Part shown: positions 54,638 to 62,885 of the stretch, one piece after another
How the letters are laid out: each line of letters starts with the position of its first letter
Position numbering within the stretch: the stretch's first letter is position 1
Origin: Sporosarcina ureae
GTDB taxonomy: Bacteria; Bacillota; Bacilli; Bacillales_A; Planococcaceae
DNA: 64,000 bases
Assembly (NCBI RefSeq): GCF_002082015.1
Contig: NZ_CP015109.1
Coordinates: 3,067,001-3,131,000 of the forward strand
Direction: 5' to 3'
Notes under the pieces: model-generated
What the model was told of the DNA's origin: nothing
What the model saw: the letters and a program-made list of their open reading frames with translations, nothing else
The model's database searches: none
Program-made: the position numbers and the translations under genes

Positions 54638-54930
54638 GTTTGAAAGCGATTGAACTTCAAATAGCGATCCCGAAAACATTTGAAGCAGGTAAAATAGCTG
54701 AGCAAAAGCAGCAACAGTCTCAACTTGCTCAAGATAATGCTAATATGCAAACAGAAAAGCAAACGCTAAAAAGCCGAGAAATGGTTTTGGAATCTGAACC
54801 ATATGCAAAGTTAGATGGGGACGATCAGCAACCTGATGAACAGTCTCAACGACAACTAGAAAAAATAGAGAAAGAACAACAGCAAGCCAAGCATCCATTT
54901 AAAGGTTCGTTTGTTGATTACAGCGGGTAA
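54634..54930 (+). CDS. Small conserved-looking protein after sigD, unknown role
   Basis: A 98-residue, highly charged and Gln-rich protein translated by ATGA overlap from sigD. It starts with an amphipathic stretch, LKAIELQIAIPKTFEAGKI, then a helical Gln/Lys/Glu region, and ends HPFKGSFVDYSG. It has no membrane segment, signal peptide or enzyme motif. From memory, short proteins with an IP(K/R)T-(x)-E-x-x-K-I start are found directly after sigD/fliA in other Firmicutes, so it is probably real and conserved. B. subtilis 168 has no such gene between sigD and swrB. Function unknown. Confidence 0.75.
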   Translation: MSLKAIELQIAIPKTFEAGKIAEQKQQQSQLAQDNANMQTEKQTLKSREMVLESEPYAKLDGDDQQPDEQSQRQLEKIEKEQQQAKHPFKGSFVDYSG

Positions 54931-54934
54931 TGTC

Positions 54935-55447
54935 ATGGGGATTTTATTAGCTCTTTTATTCATTCTACAAATCATTGGTTTTCTGGTCATGACATTGCTG
55001 TATGTAAAAATATCAAAATTCAATAATTTGGAAAAGAAACAACAACAGCTCATGAAAGAAATGGATCAGTCCATACTGGCTTATTTAGAAGAAATCAAAG
55101 AAGAAAACGACCGTTTGATTCATCAATTGAATCAGCGAACGGAAGATCAAATGAAGCACACTTCAAATTTAGCGCCAAGAGAGCAGTCAACATCAAAAAG
55201 TGTTGAAGTACCTGAACCACAACCGAAGCCGCATCCGGTTCCTGTACATTTTGCTTTACGTTCCTATCAAAAGATGGCGGAAATTGAAAAGGGTGAAATA
55301 GAAACGAAGCCAGACTCAAACCTTAAACCACTTAGTGACAGACAGAAAGCGAAACAGCTTTATGCAGAAGGTACACCCATAGTAGATATAGCAAGAGAGT
55401 TGAAAAAAGGTAAGACAGAAATCGAATTGTTGTTAAAGTTTGACTGA
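54935..55447 (+). CDS. swrB: SwrB-like flagellar assembly protein
   Basis: In B. subtilis SwrB promotes flagellar type III export and SigD activity. This protein has one N-terminal membrane segment (ILLALLFILQIIGFLVMTLL), a coiled coil, a Pro-rich linker (PEPQPKPHPVPVHF) and a C-terminal HTH-like part with KAKQLYAEGTPIVDIARELK and the family end KGKTEIELLLKF. Start uncertain: ATG 54935 has only a weak GCGGG; TTG 54911 or 54914 follow AAAGG and overlap the upstream gene. Length 170 from the ATG. It is the last gene of the fla/che operon. Confidence 0.82.
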   Translation: MGILLALLFILQIIGFLVMTLLYVKISKFNNLEKKQQQLMKEMDQSILAYLEEIKEENDRLIHQLNQRTEDQMKHTSNLAPREQSTSKSVEVPEPQPKPHPVPVHFALRSYQKMAEIEKGEIETKPDSNLKPLSDRQKAKQLYAEGTPIVDIARELKKGKTEIELLLKFD

Positions 55448-55462
55448 AATTAAACACAGGAG

Positions 55463-55491
55463 TTGCAAACAACGTAGAATTGTGTTAATTT
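55463..55491 (+). promoter_or_regulatory. Sigma-A promoter for rpsB with extended -10
   Basis: TTGCAA (55463-55468) and TAATTT (55486-55491) are 17 bases apart and the -10 is preceded by TGT, an extended -10 element. It gives a leader of roughly 100 bases before rpsB. Confidence 0.55.
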
Positions 55492-55512
55492 AATAGATGG
55501 TATTACTACACA

Positions 55513-55569
55513 CGCGTGCGGATGAATGAGTGGGTGCCATTATGGTCACTTATTCGCTGGAAGTACGCG
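55513..55569 (+). promoter_or_regulatory. Structured rpsB leader
   Basis: An outer stem CGCGT (55513-55517) with ACGCG (55565-55569) encloses a 9-bp stem GAATGAGTG (55524-55532) with CACTTATTC (55547-55555, one G-U pair) and a 14-base loop. It ends before the rpsB ribosome site. This looks like an autoregulatory ribosomal-protein leader, but I do not recognise a named family. Confidence 0.5.
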
Positions 55570-55601
55570 GAGGATAAAAAAACCAATAGGAGGAATTAAA
55601 C

Positions 55602-56339
55602 ATGTCAGTAATCTCAATGAAACAATTGCTAGAAGCTGGTGTACATTTCGGACACCAAACACGTCGTTGGAACCCAAAAATGAAGAAGTATATCTTCGTG
55701 GAGCGTAACGGCATTTACATTATCGACCTTCAAAAAACGGTCAAAAAATTAGAGGAAGCTTACAACTTCATGCGCCAAGTCGGTGCTGATGGTGGTAAAG
55801 TTCTTTTCGTAGGTACGAAGAAACAAGCACAAGAAGCAATCAAAGAAGAAGCAGAGCGTGCTGGAATGTACTACATCAACCAACGTTGGTTGGGTGGAAC
55901 ATTGACTAACTTCGGTACTATTCAAAAGCGTGTAGCACGTATGAAAGCTATTGAGAAAATGGAAGAGGATGGCACGTTTGACGTACTTCCTAAAAAAGAA
56001 GTTTCTCAATTAAATAAAGAACACGAACGTCTTGTGAAATTCCTAGGCGGTATCCGTGACATGAAAGGCTTGCCGGATGTAATCTTTATCGTAGATCCAC
56101 GTAAAGAGCGTATCGCGGTAGCTGAAGCAATCAAATTAAATATTCCACTCGTTGGAATCGTTGATACTAACTGTGATCCGGACGAAATCGACTATGTCAT
56201 TCCTGCGAACGACGATGCAATCCGCGCAGTACGTTTACTTACAAGCAAAATGGCAGATGCTTTGATTGAATCCCGTCAAGGTGAAGACGACGAAGTAGCT
56301 GAAACAGTAAACGAAACAGCAACTGTTACTGCAGACTGA
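55602..56339 (+). CDS. rpsB: 30S ribosomal protein S2
   Basis: S2 joins the small subunit late and is needed for mRNA start-site binding. Family segments: [40 protein letters not shown] and [20 protein letters not shown]. Length 245 with an acidic tail. TAGGAGGAATT precedes ATG 55602. A terminator-type hairpin separates it from tsf. Confidence 0.97.
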   Translation: MSVISMKQLLEAGVHFGHQTRRWNPKMKKYIFVERNGIYIIDLQKTVKKLEEAYNFMRQVGADGGKVLFVGTKKQAQEAIKEEAERAGMYYINQRWLGGTLTNFGTIQKRVARMKAIEKMEEDGTFDVLPKKEVSQLNKEHERLVKFLGGIRDMKGLPDVIFIVDPRKERIAVAEAIKLNIPLVGIVDTNCDPDEIDYVIPANDDAIRAVRLLTSKMADALIESRQGEDDEVAETVNETATVTAD

Positions 56340-56353
56340 AATGAGTAAATGAT

Positions 56354-56390
56354 GAGACGATAAGTGGCGTACCCCTTATCGTCTCTTTTT
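56354..56390 (+). terminator. Terminator or attenuator between rpsB and tsf
   Basis: GAGACGATAAG (56354-56364) pairs perfectly with CTTATCGTCTC (56375-56385) around 10 bases; TTTTT follows. Since no strong promoter is evident before tsf, it likely lowers tsf output relative to rpsB. Confidence 0.88.
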
Positions 56391-56436
56391 AAAGCAATAA
56401 GCAACTTCAAATGATACTAATAGGAGGAATTTTCAA

Positions 56437-57324
56437 ATGGCGACAATTACAGCCCAAATGGTTAAAGAACTTCGTGAAAAAACAGGCGCAGGTATGATGG
56501 ACTGCAAAAAAGCATTGACAAAAGTAGATGGAGATATGGACGCAGCAATGGAATATATGCGTGAAAAAGGTCTTTCAAGTGCAGCGAAAAAAGCTGACCG
56601 TATTGCAGCTGAAGGTGTTGCAAACATTTTAATTCAAGGTAACGAAGCAGTTATTCTTGAAGTGAATGCTGAGACAGACTTCGTAGCGAAAAACGAAGGT
56701 TTCCAAACACTTGTTAAAGAAATTTCTGAGTTCTTACTTGCTACAAAACCTGCTTCAGTTGAAGAAGCTAACGTGGCGAAGTTAGATAATGGTTTAACTG
56801 TGTCTGAACATATTTCAAACGCAGTAGCTAAAATCGGAGAAAAAATTACTCTTCGTCGTTTTGAAATCCGTGAGAAGACAGATCAAGATGCTTTCGGTCC
56901 TTACCTGCACATGGGTGGCCGCATCGCAGTATTGACTGTTCTTGAAGGTTCAACAGATTCTGATGCAGCGAAAGATGTAGCAATGCATATCGCAGCAATG
57001 AACCCGAAATACATTTCACGCGATGAAGTATCTGCTGAAGAAGTGGAAAAAGAACGTAACATATTGACTGAGCAAGCTTTGAATGAAGGCAAGCCAGAAA
57101 ACATCGTAGCGAAAATGGTAGAAGGACGCCTAGGTAAATACTTCGAGGAAATCTGTGTCTTGGATCAAGCTTTCGTTAAGAATTCTGATCAAAAGGTTCG
57201 TGATTTCGTAAAGTCTACTGGCGGAACACTAGTAGAGTTTATTCGTTATGAAGTAGGCGAAGGTATTGAAAAGCGTGAAGACAACTTTGCTGACGAAGTA
57301 ATGAGCCAAGTAAAAGGTAACTAA
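56437..57324 (+). CDS. tsf: Elongation factor Ts
   Basis: EF-Ts exchanges GDP for GTP on EF-Tu. The start has [16 protein letters not shown], and the core [15 protein letters not shown] contacts EF-Tu. Length 295. TAGGAGGAATT precedes ATG 56437, the same ribosome-site block as at rpsB. It is followed by another terminator hairpin. Confidence 0.97.
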   Translation: MATITAQMVKELREKTGAGMMDCKKALTKVDGDMDAAMEYMREKGLSSAAKKADRIAAEGVANILIQGNEAVILEVNAETDFVAKNEGFQTLVKEISEFLLATKPASVEEANVAKLDNGLTVSEHISNAVAKIGEKITLRRFEIREKTDQDAFGPYLHMGGRIAVLTVLEGSTDSDAAKDVAMHIAAMNPKYISRDEVSAEEVEKERNILTEQALNEGKPENIVAKMVEGRLGKYFEEICVLDQAFVKNSDQKVRDFVKSTGGTLVEFIRYEVGEGIEKREDNFADEVMSQVKGN

Positions 57325-57342
57325 GTATAATCCAATCGTACA

Positions 57343-57375
57343 GAGGGGCACATCCATCATGTGTTCCTCTTTTTT
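57343..57375 (+). terminator. Terminator or attenuator between tsf and pyrH
   Basis: GAGGGGCACAT (57343-57353) pairs with ATGTGTTCCTC (57359-57369) through two G-U pairs and a 5-base loop; TTTTTT follows. Confidence 0.87.
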
Positions 57376-57403
57376 GAGAATAGGAAATTGCAGGAGGGCC
57401 AAC

Positions 57404-58132
57404 ATGAGTATTCCAATATATAAACGTATCGTGTTAAAATTGAGTGGAGAAGCATTAGCTGGAGACCAAGGCTACGGTTTGTCTCCGGAAGTTGTTAAAT
57501 CGGTTGCAAGCCAAGTGAAAGAGTTGGTAGATCTTGGCGTAGAAGTTGCAGTAGTAGTAGGTGGCGGAAACATTTGGCGAGGGAAAGTCGGAAGTGAAAT
57601 GGGAATGGACCGTACAACAGCTGACTACATGGGAATGCTTGCAACGGTTATGAACTCTCTTGCTCTTCAGGATGCTCTTGAGAAGCTAGGACCAGAAACT
57701 CGAGTCATGTCTTCCATTGATATGAGACAAGTTGCTGAACCTTACATACGCCGGAAAGCAATTCGTCATCTAGAAAAAAAGCGTGTTGTAATATTTGCAG
57801 CAGGGACTGGCAACCCTTATTTTTCTACAGATACCACAGCCGCTTTACGTGCTGCTGAAATCGAAGCGGACGTCATTTTAATGGCAAAGAATAACGTAGA
57901 TGGTGTCTATTCGGCTGATCCGATGAAAGACTCAACAGCTACAAAATATTTAGAACTGTCCTATCTTGAAGTAATTAGTCAAGGGCTTGAAGTGATGGAT
58001 TCTACTGCTTCGACTCTATGTATGGACAATGATATCCCACTCGTAGTATTCTCAATTATGGAAAATGGTAATATTAAAAAAGCCGTACTTGGTGATAAAA
58101 TCGGGACGGTCGTCAGGAGGAATAAGCAATGA
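57404..58132 (+). CDS. pyrH: UMP kinase
   Basis: PyrH phosphorylates UMP to UDP, feeding pyrimidine nucleotide supply. Amino-acid-kinase fold: [44 protein letters not shown] (nucleotide and UMP binding). Length 242 from ATG 57404, which has AGGAGGG; the frame opens earlier inside the terminator. It overlaps frr by four bases. Confidence 0.97.
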   Translation: MSIPIYKRIVLKLSGEALAGDQGYGLSPEVVKSVASQVKELVDLGVEVAVVVGGGNIWRGKVGSEMGMDRTTADYMGMLATVMNSLALQDALEKLGPETRVMSSIDMRQVAEPYIRRKAIRHLEKKRVVIFAAGTGNPYFSTDTTAALRAAEIEADVILMAKNNVDGVYSADPMKDSTATKYLELSYLEVISQGLEVMDSTASTLCMDNDIPLVVFSIMENGNIKKAVLGDKIGTVVRRNKQ

Positions 58133-58686
58133 CAAAAGAAGTAATGGATCAGACGAAAGAACGTATGGATAAAGCGCATGGTGCCTATTCAAGACAATTA
58201 GCATCTATCCGTGCTGGAAGAGCTAACGCGAGCTTGTTAGACAGAATTTCTGTTATCTATTACGGAGCTCCTACGCCATTAAATCAAATGGCTGGCATCT
58301 CCGTGCCCGAGCCGCGTTTGTTAGTCGTTCAACCATATGATAAGACTACAATCGGCGAAATCGAAAAGGCTATCATGAAATCGGATATCGGTATTACGCC
58401 TTCTAACGATGGGTCAGTTATTCGTCTTGCTGTACCTGCACTCACAGAAGAACGCCGTAAAGAATTGGTGAAAGATGTTAAGCGTGAAGCGGAAGATGCA
58501 AAAGTAGCAATTCGAAATGTCCGCCGCGACAGCAACGAAGACCTAAAGAAACTTGAAAAAGATGCGGAAATTACTGAAGATGAATTACGTCGGTATAATG
58601 AACAAGTACAAAAGCTGACGGATGAGTTTATCGAAAAAATTGATCAAACAGCAAAAGATAAAGAAAACGAAATTTTGGAAATCTGA
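58129..58686 (+). CDS. frr: Ribosome recycling factor
   Basis: RRF splits ribosomes after termination together with EF-G. The family segments are [29 protein letters not shown], and [20 protein letters not shown]. Length 185. AGGAGGA precedes ATG 58129 inside pyrH. A terminator hairpin follows. Confidence 0.97.
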   Translation: MTKEVMDQTKERMDKAHGAYSRQLASIRAGRANASLLDRISVIYYGAPTPLNQMAGISVPEPRLLVVQPYDKTTIGEIEKAIMKSDIGITPSNDGSVIRLAVPALTEERRKELVKDVKREAEDAKVAIRNVRRDSNEDLKKLEKDAEITEDELRRYNEQVQKLTDEFIEKIDQTAKDKENEILEI

Positions 58687-58708
58687 GTACAGAACTTTCT
58701 ATAAGGAG

Positions 58709-58738
58709 GAGCGTCCTACTTTTAGGACGCTCTTTTCT
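58709..58738 (+). terminator. Terminator between frr and uppS
   Basis: GAGCGTCCTA (58709-58718) pairs perfectly with TAGGACGCTC (58723-58732) around a 4-base loop; TTTTCTT follows. The left arm is preceded by AAGGAGG, though no gene starts there. Confidence 0.9.
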
Positions 58739-58818
58739 TGCTTTTGCATGCTATTTACCATGCAATTTGGTAGGATAGTCAGTAGGAGTATCCGAATAGA
58801 GCCAAGTGGGGGAACGCT

Positions 58819-59610
58819 ATGCTTAGAAAACTAATGCGAAAGAAAACGGCAGACATTCAGTTGTTAGACGAACGGATTGAAGCTGTTAAAAATAGACAAA
58901 TTCCTAACCATGTGGCGATTATCATGGATGGAAACGGAAGATGGGCGAAGCAACGTAAAATGCCACGAATTGCTGGTCACCACGAAGGTATGAAGACCGT
59001 TCGTCAAATCACCAATTTTGCAAATGCTATGGGTGTGAAAGCACTCACTCTTTACGCATTTTCTACTGAAAACTGGAAGAGACCTAGGATGGAAATTGAC
59101 TTTTTGATGAATCTTCCCGGTGAGTTTCTCAATACGTATTTACCTGAGTTAATGGAAAAAGGTATCAAAGTAGAGATGATTGGGGATATGGATGCGCTTC
59201 CGAGTCATACAGAAAAGGCGATTAAGAAAGCAATAGAACAAACTAAAAATAACAAAGGGTTGGTATTGAATTTTGCAATGAATTATGGAAGTAGAGTGGA
59301 ACTAGTTCATGTAATGAAAGAATTGGCAGGGGAAGTGGCTGCTGGAACATTACAGGTGGATGAAGTGGACGAAAGTTCAATTGAGTCCAAGCTAATGACT
59401 GCGCACTTACCTGAACCTGATCTACTGATTCGCACAAGCGGCGAAGTGCGTCTTTCTAATTTTATGCTATGGCAATTAGCCTATGCAGAATTCATATTTA
59501 CGGATGTATTATGGCCAGATTACGATGAAGATTGCTTTTTACAAGCAATTGAAGATTTCCAAAAAAGGGATCGACGCTTTGGAAGCTTGGAAGGGGATCA
59601 GAACAGATGA
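58819..59610 (+). CDS. uppS: Undecaprenyl (isoprenyl) diphosphate synthase UppS
   Basis: UppS makes the C55 lipid carrier used for cell-wall synthesis. Asp37 in IIMDGNGRWAK is the catalytic residue; further marks are RIAGHHEGM, LTLYAFSTENWKRP and LLIRTSGEVRLSNFMLWQ. Length 263. GTGGGGGAA precedes ATG 58819; ATG 58834 is a less likely start. cdsA overlaps its stop. Confidence 0.96.
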   Translation: MLRKLMRKKTADIQLLDERIEAVKNRQIPNHVAIIMDGNGRWAKQRKMPRIAGHHEGMKTVRQITNFANAMGVKALTLYAFSTENWKRPRMEIDFLMNLPGEFLNTYLPELMEKGIKVEMIGDMDALPSHTEKAIKKAIEQTKNNKGLVLNFAMNYGSRVELVHVMKELAGEVAAGTLQVDEVDESSIESKLMTAHLPEPDLLIRTSGEVRLSNFMLWQLAYAEFIFTDVLWPDYDEDCFLQAIEDFQKRDRRFGSLEGDQNR

Positions 59611-60401
59611 AGCAAAGAATCATCACCGCAATTGTAGCTCTTGCACTTTTCGTGCCGTTGATTATCGTCGGTGGATTGCCGTTTATTATGATGATTTTTG
59701 CGATATCTACGATTGGCTTATACGAATTACTACGTATGCGTAATATGTCCCTTTTTTCTATAGGTGGATTTATCTCATGGTTACTACTACTCGTCATTTT
59801 ACTTCCATTTAGATGGACAGGACAGGTAGTAAGTGTCTTAGGATTAGAGAAGCTTGAAATGATCTATGTATTGATATTATTATTATTGGTTTATACTGTA
59901 GTAATGAAAAATAAGTGGACATTCGAAGATATTGCTTTCAGTGCAATTAGTGCGCTGTATGTTGGTATCGGATTCTATTATTTAATTGAAACACGTTTAT
60001 TCGGTTTGGAGTACATAGGCTATGCGTTACTTATTATCTGGTCAACAGATTCGGGTGCGTATTTTGTTGGACGTAAAATTGGTAAACGAAAGCTCTGGCC
60101 GGATATTTCACCGAATAAAACGATTGAAGGGTTTGTTGGGGGAATAATTTCTGCGATTGTGATTACGCTGATTTACAATATGTTTTACCCTATCGCTACG
60201 TCATACGTATCGTTTATTATTATAACAATAGTGGCATCAATTGTAGGTCAAATGGGAGACCTAGTGGAATCTGCATTGAAACGTTTTTACAACGTAAAAG
60301 ATTCAGGGAAATTGTTGCCTGGGCATGGGGGCATTATGGACCGATTTGACAGCTTACTATTTGTACTCCCACTGCTTCATTTTGTTCAATTCATAGGATA
60401 A
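59607..60401 (+). CDS. cdsA: Phosphatidate cytidylyltransferase
   Basis: CdsA makes CDP-diacylglycerol for phospholipids. It is a multi-pass membrane protein with the C-terminal signature [15 protein letters not shown] preceded by [12 protein letters not shown]. Length 264. It overlaps uppS by ATGA. The uppS-cdsA-dxr-rseP-proS order is shared with B. subtilis. Confidence 0.96.
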   Translation: MKQRIITAIVALALFVPLIIVGGLPFIMMIFAISTIGLYELLRMRNMSLFSIGGFISWLLLLVILLPFRWTGQVVSVLGLEKLEMIYVLILLLLVYTVVMKNKWTFEDIAFSAISALYVGIGFYYLIETRLFGLEYIGYALLIIWSTDSGAYFVGRKIGKRKLWPDISPNKTIEGFVGGIISAIVITLIYNMFYPIATSYVSFIIITIVASIVGQMGDLVESALKRFYNVKDSGKLLPGHGGIMDRFDSLLFVLPLLHFVQFIG

Positions 60402-60420
60402 TGGAAAGGAAGTTCATAAT

Positions 60421-61575
60421 ATGAAGAAAATCAACTTGCTTGGTGCTACGGGTTCTATAGGGACTCAAACATTAAGCATTATTGCAGCTCATCCTGATCG
60501 CTTTGAATTAACTGCGATGTCGGCTGGGAGAAACATTCAAAAAGTAAGTGAGATCATTACAAGATTTCATCCTAAGTTGGTATCTGTTTTGCAAGAAGCC
60601 GACGCGGTACGCTTACAAAATGAATTTCCTGAAGTTCAATTTGTTCATGGCGATGAAGGACTAATTGAAGCAGCAGTAGGAATGGAAGCTGATATCTTAC
60701 TGAACTCAGTCATCGGTAGTGTAGGATTGAGACCAACACTCGCTGCGATAAAAGCCGGCATGACGATTGCTATTGCTAATAAAGAAACGCTAGTAGCAGC
60801 TGGTGATGTAGTTGTAGAAGCGGCACAACGTTACAATGTTCCACTTGTTCCAGTGGACAGTGAACACTCTGCATTATTCCAGTCATTAAATGGTGAGAAT
60901 CCAAAACGTATCACAAACTTAATTTTAACAGCATCCGGTGGGAGTTTTAGAGACTTAACACGAGATCAACTTCAGAACGTTACGGTAGAACAAGCACTTG
61001 CACATCCAAACTGGTCGATGGGTAATAAATTAACTATTGATTCGGCAACGATGATGAACAAAGGGTTAGAAGTGATAGAAGCGCATCATTTATTTGCAAT
61101 GCCATATGATCAAATTGAATGTTTACTACATAAAGAAAGTATTATCCACTCGATGGTGGAATTTGAAGATACAAGCGTCATGGCACAATTAGGTTCACCC
61201 GATATGCGAGTTCCGATTCAATACGCACTGACATATCCAGACCGTATTCCGATGGCTGATGCTAAACGTCTTCGTCTCGATGAAATCGGTAAATTACATT
61301 TTGAAAAAATGGATTATGAGCGATTTAAAGCCTTGTCACTTGCATATGATGCAGGTAGGGAAGGAGGCACTATGCCTACAGCGATGAATGCGGCCAATGA
61401 AGTGGCGGTTCAATTGTTCATGGAAGGTTATATTTCTTTCATGCAAATTGAAGAAATTATTGAACGAATGATGCAGCAACATCAAACTATTCAAAATCCT
61501 AACTTGGAAGAAATTTTGGAGACAGATCGCGATACGCGAAAAAGAGTCTATGGTATAGTTAAGTATAAAGATTAA
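60421..61575 (+). CDS. dxr: 1-deoxy-D-xylulose-5-phosphate reductoisomerase
   Basis: Dxr makes MEP, the first committed step of the non-mevalonate isoprenoid route that supplies UppS. NADPH-binding [12 protein letters not shown] at the start, [22 protein letters not shown] and [20 protein letters not shown]-type active-site segment are present. Length 384. GGAAAGGAAG precedes ATG 60421. Confidence 0.96.
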   Translation: MKKINLLGATGSIGTQTLSIIAAHPDRFELTAMSAGRNIQKVSEIITRFHPKLVSVLQEADAVRLQNEFPEVQFVHGDEGLIEAAVGMEADILLNSVIGSVGLRPTLAAIKAGMTIAIANKETLVAAGDVVVEAAQRYNVPLVPVDSEHSALFQSLNGENPKRITNLILTASGGSFRDLTRDQLQNVTVEQALAHPNWSMGNKLTIDSATMMNKGLEVIEAHHLFAMPYDQIECLLHKESIIHSMVEFEDTSVMAQLGSPDMRVPIQYALTYPDRIPMADAKRLRLDEIGKLHFEKMDYERFKALSLAYDAGREGGTMPTAMNAANEVAVQLFMEGYISFMQIEEIIERMMQQHQTIQNPNLEEILETDRDTRKRVYGIVKYKD

Positions 61576-61610
61576 TTCAGGCTGTTAGAGCCGGTGAAGG
61601 TGGTTACTGA

Positions 61611-62870
61611 ATGGAAACGGTTATTGCGTTTATAGTAATATTCGGGACACTTGTAGCATTTCATGAGTTTGGCCATTTCTTGTTTGCTAAGAAGGCTGGC
61701 ATCATGGTTCGAGAGTTCGCTATCGGAATGGGACCTAAAATTTTAGCCGTTCGTAAAGGTGAAACACAATACACAATCCGCTTGTTGCCTTTAGGGGGAT
61801 ATGTACGGATGGCTGGTGAAGATTTCGATACCGTCGAATTACAACCAGGCTACCGCGTAGGTTTATTATTGAATGCACAAGATGAAATAGAAAAAGTTTA
61901 CTTAAATCGAAATGTTTCCAATCCGAATATTTTAAACGTGGAAGTAGAGAAGTCGGATCTGGACAAAGAATTATATATTGAAGGATATGATGAAGATGGA
62001 CAATTGGTTCATCTGAAAATCTCCAGAACAGCTATGATTATCGAAAAAGGTCAAGAAACATTAATTGCTCCCTACGATCGTCAGTTTGAATCTAAGTCAT
62101 TGGGTAGCAGAGCGTTGGCAATATTTGCGGGACCGCTTTTCAATTTCATCTTGGCATTCTTCATATTCCTAGCTCTTGGGTTAATGAATGGCGTACCCAC
62201 CAATGAACCGATTATCTCAGAAGTGAAGCCAGATACGCCTGCAGAGATGGCTGGTATGAAAAAAGATGACTTAATTACAGCAGTAGACGGTAAGTCAATA
62301 GATTCTTGGCCGGAATTTTCCGAAGCGATTCAAAAAAGCGCGGGAGTTCCTATGTCTATAGAAGTTGATCGGGCAGGCAAACAAGTAATTTTAGACGTAG
62401 TACCCGATACAGTAGAAGATGCTGGACAGGAATTCGGTCAAATTGGGGTTATGTATTCAAGCCCATTGGAAAAAGGATTTATTAAGTCTATAGTGTTTGG
62501 TGCTGAACAGACATACACGTGGACTGTGAAGATCTTTGAATTATTAGGTATGCTAGTCACGGGTCAGTTCACAATAGACGCGTTGTCCGGCCCTGTAGGT
62601 ATCTATAAAGCAACAGAAGAGGTTGCTCAACACGGTATCTTCAATTTGATGAATTGGGGCGCTGTACTAAGTATTAATTTAGGGATTATGAACTTACTAC
62701 CATTACCTGCGTTAGACGGTGGAAGACTATTGTTCTTCCTATTTGAAGGCTTGCGAGGTAAACCGATTGATAAACAAAAAGAAGGCATGGTGCATTTTGT
62801 AGGTATCATGTTATTAATGGTTTTGATGCTTGTTGTGACATGGAATGATATACAACGATTTTTCTTCTAA
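61611..62870 (+). CDS. rseP: Site-2 membrane protease RseP (RasP)
   Basis: RasP cuts membrane-bound anti-sigma factors and leftover signal peptides. HEFGH at residues 18-22 in the first membrane helix binds zinc; the second zinc motif is LLPLPALDGGRL near the C-terminus. A PDZ domain (about residues 200-275, EVKPDTPAEMAGMKKDDLIT) lies between. Length 419. AAGGTGGT lies before ATG 61611. Confidence 0.95.
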   Translation: METVIAFIVIFGTLVAFHEFGHFLFAKKAGIMVREFAIGMGPKILAVRKGETQYTIRLLPLGGYVRMAGEDFDTVELQPGYRVGLLLNAQDEIEKVYLNRNVSNPNILNVEVEKSDLDKELYIEGYDEDGQLVHLKISRTAMIIEKGQETLIAPYDRQFESKSLGSRALAIFAGPLFNFILAFFIFLALGLMNGVPTNEPIISEVKPDTPAEMAGMKKDDLITAVDGKSIDSWPEFSEAIQKSAGVPMSIEVDRAGKQVILDVVPDTVEDAGQEFGQIGVMYSSPLEKGFIKSIVFGAEQTYTWTVKIFELLGMLVTGQFTIDALSGPVGIYKATEEVAQHGIFNLMNWGAVLSINLGIMNLLPLPALDGGRLLFFLFEGLRGKPIDKQKEGMVHFVGIMLLMVLMLVVTWNDIQRFFF

Positions 62871-62885
62871 AAAAGGTGGATGTAT

